Assembly: GCA_051872535.1 (NCBI GenBank)
Contig: JBJEDY010000032.1
Coordinates: 1-11,693 of the forward strand
Reading direction: 5' to 3'
Length of the DNA: 11,693 nt
DNA from: CAOJBM01 sp051872535
GTDB taxonomy: Bacteria; Bacillota_I; Bacilli_A; RF39; UBA660
Shown here: positions 6,825-11,693 of the stretch, in pieces
Numbering within the stretch: position 1 is the stretch's first letter
Layout of the letters: the number at the start of each line of letters is the position of its first letter
The notes under the pieces: generated by a model
Seen by the model: only the letters and a program-made list of their open reading frames with translations
Told to the model about the DNA's origin: nothing
Database searches by the model: none
Made by a program: the position numbers and the translations under genes

Positions 6825-6850
6825 TTTTAAAATAGAAGTAAGGTGGAAAA

Positions 6851-8872
6851 ATGGCAATTGAAGGAATTGAACTTGAAAAAGAAAAGAAAATTTTAAGAGG
6901 GATTAACTTAAAAATTCAAAAGAAAATTGATGAACTTGGTGGAGATATTGAACTTGATGAAGAAAAAATAAGAGAATTTAAAAAGTTTGCTTGGGATAAT
7001 AAAAGTAGTATGGATTCAGCTGAATTATCAGCAGTGACTAGTGAATCGATGCTTGAAGCAAATATGATGTTAATGCAAAAAGATTATTTTAAAAAGCTAT
7101 TAAGAGTAAAAAATAGTCCTTATTTTGCATCAATAGTTTTTGATGATGAAGATAATGAACATCATGTTATATATATTGGTCTTACTTATTTGAAAGATGA
7201 TAAGTTAAGAAATATTATCAATGATTGGCGTAGTCCTATTTGCAGTATTTATTATGATTATGAAGTAGGAGAATGTGCTTATTTAGCACCAGGTGGAATT
7301 ATTAGAGGAAATTTAAGAAGAAAAAGACAATATAAAATTGAAAATAAAGAGTTAATTAGATTATTTGATAGTTCTTTAAATATTGAAGATGAAATGCTTC
7401 AAGAAGTTCTTGCTAGTGAAAGCTCTGAAAAAATGAAAAATATTGTTAATACAATTCAAAGTGAACAAAATGCAGTTATTAGAAACACAACTGATAAAAA
7501 TTTAATTGTAAGTGGAATAGCTGGTTCAGGTAAAACTAGTGTAGCATTGCATAGAATTGCTTTCTTACTTTATAAGATTAAGCATTTAACTAGTTCAAAA
7601 GTTTTAATCTTTTCTCCAAATCAAATATTTACAGAATATATCTCTAATGTTTTACCAGAATTAGGGGAAGATAATACACTACAAACAACTTTTAATGATT
7701 ATATGTCAAAAGAATTAAAAGGTTTTAAGAAAGTAGAAAATTATGTTGATTTTATTGGTAGATATTATAAAAATGGTGAAAACAATAAAGAATTAGTATT
7801 CTATAAACAAAGTGATGGAATTATTAAAGATATTGAAAATTTTGTTAATGATTATGTTACTAATGCCAAATTTACAAGTGGGTTTGTAGAAAATGAAATC
7901 TATAAAATTGATAAAGATGAAATAAATCAAATGCTTAGAAATCGTTATAGTAGTTTAGTTTTATTTGATCGAGTTGATACTATAGCTGATAAATTAAGTG
8001 AAGCTAATTACAAAGGGACTCATAAGAAGAGTGCTACATATCGTAAATTATTATTGGAACATGCCAATTTTACAAATGATTTTAAAGAAATTTTTTGTTT
8101 ATTTTTTAAAAGTGAATATGCCAAAGTTAAGATGACAGAAGTGGAAATTCAAAAGTTTAAAAATAGTAGTGAAATAAAATATGAAGATGCCTTATTACTA
8201 ACTTATTTAAAAGGGTTATTAGAAGGCTTCTATTATGAAAGATACATTGAACAAGTTGTAATTGATGAAGCCCAAGATTATAGTTATTTACAATATTTAA
8301 TAATTAGTAAAATATTTAAACATGCCAATTTTACAATTTTAGGGGATGTTAATCAAACAATTAATCCTTATTATAAATATCGTACTTTGTCTGAACTTAC
8401 TAATATATTTAAAAGTAGTGCTTATATAGAACTTACAAAGACATATCGTTCTAGTCAAGAAATTATTGCTTATACAAATAAAATATTAGGATTAAATCAT
8501 GTCTGTGCGATTCGTAAAGATAATCATATCCCTGTAGTATTAAGAACAACTCTTGATACTTTAGAGGGTGATGTTAATCATTTAAGAGATACATATAAAT
8601 CAATTGCTATTATTACAAGAGATAGTTTTGCAGCTAATAAAGTTTATAATTTATTAAAAGAAAAAATGCCAATATCTTTAATTGAATCAAATACTATAGA
8701 ATTTAATAAAGAATTGGTAGTTCTTCCTGCATATATTGCTAAAGGATTAGAGTTTGATAGTGTTATAGTTTATACTGATAAAGATTCATATTATAATAAT
8801 AAAGAACGAAATTTATTGTATGTTGCATGTACGAGAGCACAACATGAATTGATTGTTTATTCAGTAAAATAA
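6851..8872 (+). CDS. helD: HelD-like superfamily 1 helicase (RNA polymerase recycling factor)
   Basis: HelD proteins are UvrD-like ATPases that bind RNA polymerase, push it off nucleic acid and release stalled complexes; some relatives protect against rifampicin. This protein has 673 residues, shorter than the B. subtilis one (about 770). The N-terminal helical, charged region (about 1-80) corresponds to the coiled-coil arm inserted into the polymerase secondary channel. The HelD-type DWRSPI is at 125-130. Helicase motifs: Q-motif region IQSEQNAVIR (202-211), Walker A GIAGSGKT (222-229), Walker B VIDEAQD (470-476), then GDVNQTIN, TYRSSQEI, AKGLEFDSVIVY and finally YVACTRAQHE with Arg662. All key residues are present, so it should be an active ATPase. 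AAGGTGG (6840-6846) fits the ATG. It is a single-gene unit with promoter, leader hairpin and terminator. Assignment to the HelD family is firm; the exact subclass is not. Confidence 0.87.
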   Translation: MAIEGIELEKEKKILRGINLKIQKKIDELGGDIELDEEKIREFKKFAWDNKSSMDSAELSAVTSESMLEANMMLMQKDYFKKLLRVKNSPYFASIVFDDEDNEHHVIYIGLTYLKDDKLRNIINDWRSPICSIYYDYEVGECAYLAPGGIIRGNLRRKRQYKIENKELIRLFDSSLNIEDEMLQEVLASESSEKMKNIVNTIQSEQNAVIRNTTDKNLIVSGIAGSGKTSVALHRIAFLLYKIKHLTSSKVLIFSPNQIFTEYISNVLPELGEDNTLQTTFNDYMSKELKGFKKVENYVDFIGRYYKNGENNKELVFYKQSDGIIKDIENFVNDYVTNAKFTSGFVENEIYKIDKDEINQMLRNRYSSLVLFDRVDTIADKLSEANYKGTHKKSATYRKLLLEHANFTNDFKEIFCLFFKSEYAKVKMTEVEIQKFKNSSEIKYEDALLLTYLKGLLEGFYYERYIEQVVIDEAQDYSYLQYLIISKIFKHANFTILGDVNQTINPYYKYRTLSELTNIFKSSAYIELTKTYRSSQEIIAYTNKILGLNHVCAIRKDNHIPVVLRTTLDTLEGDVNHLRDTYKSIAIITRDSFAANKVYNLLKEKMPISLIESNTIEFNKELVVLPAYIAKGLEFDSVIVYTDKDSYYNNKERNLLYVACTRAQHELIVYSVK

Positions 8873-8897
8873 ACAAGGTGAAATGCCTTGTTTTTTG
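8871..8897 (+). terminator. Rho-independent terminator after HelD-like gene
   Basis: ACAAGG (8873-8878) pairs with CCTTGT (8886-8891), extended by A-T pairs, around a 7-nt loop and followed by a T run. It begins in the stop codon. Confidence 0.85.
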
Positions 8898-8898
8898 T

Positions 8899-8927
8899 TT
8901 GACATCATTATTATGGGGTTGTAAAAT
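8899..8927 (+). promoter_or_regulatory. Promoter of phosphoesterase fusion gene
   Basis: A perfect TTGACA (8899-8904), 17 nt, and TAAAAT (8922-8927) start right after the terminator T run. Confidence 0.78.
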
Positions 8928-8960
8928 AAGTAGTAATTTAATTGCAATAAGGGTGATGTT

Positions 8961-10703
8961 ATGGCACTTAATATTCTAGAAATAAAAGTTATTAGTGGAA
9001 ATTTAAAAAAACATAAAGTAGAAGAACTTACTTATGGAAAATTAATTTCAGGAATTCAAAAAAAAGTTGATAGTAATGATTTGTTGGAGTACTTTCTTAA
9101 TCAATATGATGTAAAATTTCAATCTGATGATCTTAAAAATAATTCAATTTCTAGAATTATTATGGGAACATATGCAGTTTTAAGACATATTATTTACGTT
9201 TCTGAAAAAGTTGAAAAAGATATTTTGGATAGAATTGAAAAGATGTCTATAGATTATAATAAATATTTAGAAGAAAATGGTCTCGAAGAACAAGAAGAAG
9301 TTAGAACATTTTTAAATAAATTAGCTAAATATTATAATATTAAAAGAGATTATATTTTAAAAAATTGTACATTGGAACAAATAGATGAAAATGAAGAATT
9401 AGAAAGAGTAAAAAAAACATTAGTTCAAAATGATGATAAAGTAAAAAAATTAGAAAAGAATATTTTACAATTACAAAAAGAATTAAATAAAAAAGAAAAA
9501 TTATTATCTGAATTAAAAGAATCTATGGAAGATTTAAAAAATAAAAAAAGTCAGGTTGAAAAAGATGTTAAGAATGCTAATAAAGAAAATTTAACATTAC
9601 ATAAGGAATTAAGTAAAACGACTGAAAAGATAGTTTCGTTAGAGGAGAAAATAAGAAATTATATTGAATTAAATAAAGTTCTTGAAGAAAAAATTTCATT
9701 ATACGAACAAAAGAAAAATGTTATTATTGCTAAAGATGATGAGATGCAAGAACAGATATTAAGACTTATTTTAAATGATAGTTATACTTTGGATGAATTA
9801 GTAAAAGAATTGGATAAGAAAAATATAAAAACTAGTAGGGAAGAAGTATTTAAATCTATTAATTTGATGAAGAAAAAGTATCTAATTAGAGGAGATTTTG
9901 AAACAATTCCAAAATCTTATACAATTGGTAAAGTAGAACCAAAAGAAAATGTTGAAATAAAAATAGATGTACCATCAAATAAATGTATTGATATATTATT
10001 ATTAACAGATGAACATATTGACTATAAAAATGTCAAAACTTATGATAATTTTGATAGTGTATATAATTATTGTATTAATAAAAATATTCATACAATTTTT
10101 CATTTAGGAGATTTTGTAGACTTAGATTTGGGATATATAACTAAAACTGATAAATTAAGATATTATATGAAAGATGTTTCTTTAATTTTAAATAAGTATC
10201 CAAAAGATGATAGTATTACCAATGTTTATTTAGGTGGTAATCATGAAAAGAGATTATTTAGTTTTGGAATAGATCCTGTAGAGTATATAGAAGGACAACG
10301 AAGTGATTTTATTTCTCTTGGATATACTCATGCCGTTTTAAATATAGGTAATGATAAAATTGGATTACATCATCCAAATAATAGATCTACTATGGAAATA
10401 AGAGATGCTGTACCTAGTTATTTGAATCAATATTATCATAATATAAAATTTGATGACAATGATGTTTATTTAGATATACTTGGTCATTATCATCGTTGTT
10501 ATTTAAATCAAGATAATTATTATTTTTTAGCTCCTTCATTTAATTTTAATAATGAAAGTATCAATGCAGCATGTCATTTGAAAATCTATTTAGATGAAAA
10601 TAATAATATTTTAAGAATAGGTGTAATTTTATTACCTACAATAGGTGTATCGAGAAAATTGCTTCCGGCTGGAGAATTAGAGTATAAAAAAATATTAAAA
10701 TAG
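8961..10703 (+). CDS. Coiled-coil / winged-helix-like / metallophosphoesterase fusion protein
   Basis: This 580-residue cytosolic protein has three parts. Residues 1-135 are a helical N-domain I do not recognise. Residues about 140-260 are a long Lys/Glu/Leu-rich coiled coil. Residues about 262-312 (EQILRLI...YTLDELVKEL...TSREEVFKSINLMKKKYLI) look like a winged helix-turn-helix. The C-terminal domain (about 340-560) is a calcineurin-like metallophosphoesterase with a complete metal site: Asp350-x-His352, GDFVD with Asp384, GNHE (Asn427, His428), His470/His471 and GHYH (His509, His511). It should be a two-metal phosphoesterase or nuclease; the substrate is not predictable. A coiled coil plus DNA-binding-like domain beside an Mre11-superfamily domain hints at nucleic-acid processing, but this is inference. 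The start is fixed by GGTGAT plus 3 nt before the ATG. The gene has its own promoter; no terminator is seen after it. Confidence 0.8.
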   Translation: MALNILEIKVISGNLKKHKVEELTYGKLISGIQKKVDSNDLLEYFLNQYDVKFQSDDLKNNSISRIIMGTYAVLRHIIYVSEKVEKDILDRIEKMSIDYNKYLEENGLEEQEEVRTFLNKLAKYYNIKRDYILKNCTLEQIDENEELERVKKTLVQNDDKVKKLEKNILQLQKELNKKEKLLSELKESMEDLKNKKSQVEKDVKNANKENLTLHKELSKTTEKIVSLEEKIRNYIELNKVLEEKISLYEQKKNVIIAKDDEMQEQILRLILNDSYTLDELVKELDKKNIKTSREEVFKSINLMKKKYLIRGDFETIPKSYTIGKVEPKENVEIKIDVPSNKCIDILLLTDEHIDYKNVKTYDNFDSVYNYCINKNIHTIFHLGDFVDLDLGYITKTDKLRYYMKDVSLILNKYPKDDSITNVYLGGNHEKRLFSFGIDPVEYIEGQRSDFISLGYTHAVLNIGNDKIGLHHPNNRSTMEIRDAVPSYLNQYYHNIKFDDNDVYLDILGHYHRCYLNQDNYYFLAPSFNFNNESINAACHLKIYLDENNNILRIGVILLPTIGVSRKLLPAGELEYKKILK

Positions 10704-10710
10704 TATAAAC

Positions 10711-10739
10711 TTGAAATAATTGATTAATTATGTTAATAT
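10711..10739 (+). promoter_or_regulatory. Promoter of kinase-fold gene
   Basis: TTGAAA (10711-10716), 17 nt, and TAATAT (10734-10739) with an upstream TG (10731-10732) form an extended -10 promoter. It lies downstream of an in-frame ATG at 10720, which argues against that ATG as the start of the next gene. Confidence 0.6.
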
Positions 10740-10761
10740 ACGCCTTAAAAAGAGGGGTTTT

Positions 10762-11634
10762 ATGAAAACTATTAATATTTCTCAAAAAAGATTTTCCACA
10801 TTAGAAAAAATGGAATTGTCAAAAGAAATAATTACTTCTGAATCAATAATATATAAATTTGATTATCAAAATTCACCAAAAATTTTTAAAAAATTATTTA
10901 ATATTGATGGGTTGTTATTTGCAAATAAGTTATATACTGTGGAAATGTTAAATACTTTTAAAGATATTTTACCTGAAGTTTTAGCGATACCTGATTATAT
11001 GATTTCAATAAATCATATAATTTCAGGTTTTACAGTTCCTAAAATAGATGGAATTCCTTTAACAATGGTTCTGAAAGATAAAAAAGTAGAATTAGAAGAA
11101 ATAAAGAAATTACTTAAACAAATTGGTGAATTGTTAAATAAATTAAAAGCTATAAGAAAAAATGCTGATAATCAGTGTTTAAAAGATTTTTTTCTTAATG
11201 ATTTGCATGAATCGAATTTTGTTGTAGATGAAAATGGAAAGTTACATGCGGTTGATTTGGATAGTTGTAAAATAGCTAATAATCAGATAGCTGCATCTCT
11301 TTATTTAACAAGTTATGATTTTATTAAATATAATAAGAAGTATAAAAGAAAAGGCGATATGATTATTCCATCAGAGGATACTGATTTGTATTGTTATTAT
11401 ATGATTATTTTCAATTATTTATTTGGTAGAAGAATTGGAATGTTTTCTATAGAAGAATTTTATCGTTATTTATCTTATTTAGAAGATATTGGTTTTGATC
11501 ACGAGTTACTTGAATGTTTTTATAAAATAACTGAACCTTGTCCTAATGTTAATCCGATGGATTATTTAGAAAGTTTAAGTTGTTCTCAAGTTGGTAGAGC
11601 TAGAGAAAATGTTTATAAACTTAATAGAAAGTAA
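10762..11634 (+). CDS. Protein-kinase-like fold protein, substrate unknown
   Basis: This 290-residue protein appears to belong to the protein-kinase-like/aminoglycoside-phosphotransferase superfamily. Visible parts: a Lys-rich stretch YKFDYQNSPKIFKKLF (31-46) in the place of the ATP-binding lysine strand, a mid-domain FTVPKIDGIPLTMVL (90-104) like the hinge, the catalytic loop LNDLHESNF (Asp147, Asn152), and AVDLDS (Asp165) at the metal-binding DFG position. A recognisable glycine-rich loop is missing. The helical C-lobe follows, with TDLYCYYMIIFNYLFG (207-222) like the D...S/A-G-type helix F. Small-molecule or protein phosphorylation is plausible; target unknown. The start is set at 10762, where AGAGGGG (10751-10757) stands at ideal distance; the in-frame ATG at 10720 lacks a ribosome site and lies upstream of the -10. 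No terminator is clear after the stop. Confidence 0.62.
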   Translation: MKTINISQKRFSTLEKMELSKEIITSESIIYKFDYQNSPKIFKKLFNIDGLLFANKLYTVEMLNTFKDILPEVLAIPDYMISINHIISGFTVPKIDGIPLTMVLKDKKVELEEIKKLLKQIGELLNKLKAIRKNADNQCLKDFFLNDLHESNFVVDENGKLHAVDLDSCKIANNQIAASLYLTSYDFIKYNKKYKRKGDMIIPSEDTDLYCYYMIIFNYLFGRRIGMFSIEEFYRYLSYLEDIGFDHELLECFYKITEPCPNVNPMDYLESLSCSQVGRARENVYKLNRK

Positions 11635-11693
11635 AAAACGCAAATTTTTAGACTAAATGCAGGTTTATAAATTTTAGTTTAATTTATTAGACT

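Noticed and set aside
10720..10722. In-frame upstream ATG for the kinase-fold gene
   Set aside because: It has no ribosome site and lies between the -35 and -10 elements; the ATG at 10762 has AGAGGGG at the right distance.
1007..11693. DGR template repeat or reverse transcriptase within the window
   Set aside because: No other stretch resembles the GC-rich 848-990 segment, and none of the downstream proteins shows reverse-transcriptase motifs; the partners, if any, are outside.
11645..11693. Imperfect A/T-rich repeat with TTTAGACTAAAT and TTATTAGACT near the right edge
   Set aside because: It is short, degenerate and cut by the window end; it could be chance or part of the next gene's control region, and it cannot be judged here.

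Overview
The window comes from a very AT-rich, low-GC Gram-positive bacterium. Six genes have sigma-A-like promoters (TTGACA/TATAAT type). There is a T-box leader, Rho-independent terminators, and a Bacillus-like dnaB-dnaI-x-thrS order. Ribosome binding sites are mostly of the GGTGAT type. Tryptophan is read from TGG, and dnaB ends in a used TGA stop, so the code is the ordinary bacterial one and not the Mycoplasma code. This looks most like an uncultured gut member of the Bacilli (RF39/Erysipelotrichales-like). That placement is inference from gene order, composition and the style of the first protein.

Layout, all genes on the plus strand: (1) positions 2-1006, the 3' part of a surface or secreted-type protein with a formylglycine-generating-enzyme/C-type-lectin-like fold. 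Its last ~50 codons have a quite different base composition. (2) 1099-1842, a membrane-anchored thioredoxin-like protein. (3) 1916-4079, the helicase-loading pair dnaB-dnaI. (4) 4084-6622, a threonine T-box leader (specifier ACU) followed by a TTG-started, threonine-poor unknown ORF that overlaps thrS, then thrS without its usual N-terminal TGS domain. (5) 6698-8872, a HelD-like RNA-polymerase-recycling helicase. Its promoter overlaps an inverted repeat, and its leader begins with a terminator-like hairpin. (6) 8961-10703, a coiled-coil / winged-helix-like / metallophosphoesterase fusion. (7) 10762-11634, a kinase-fold protein.

Most of the window is housekeeping: replication initiation, tRNA charging and RNA polymerase maintenance, each in its own short transcription unit with a promoter in front. 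Four of these units or leaders also end in a visible terminator.

The most striking signal is at the 3' end of the first gene. Between 851 and 990 adenine falls to about 13% from about 35% just upstream, while thymine stays about level (29% against 25%). The sequence encodes the C-terminal RGG...SFR-type segment of a C-type-lectin-like fold. Selective loss of A in this part of this fold is the expected signature of the variable repeat of a diversity-generating retroelement (DGR), whose reverse transcriptase and template repeat would lie outside this window. Secondary points of interest are the threonine-poor ORF inside the threonine-controlled operon, the TGS-less ThrRS, the double control region of the HelD-like gene, and the unusual phosphoesterase fusion.
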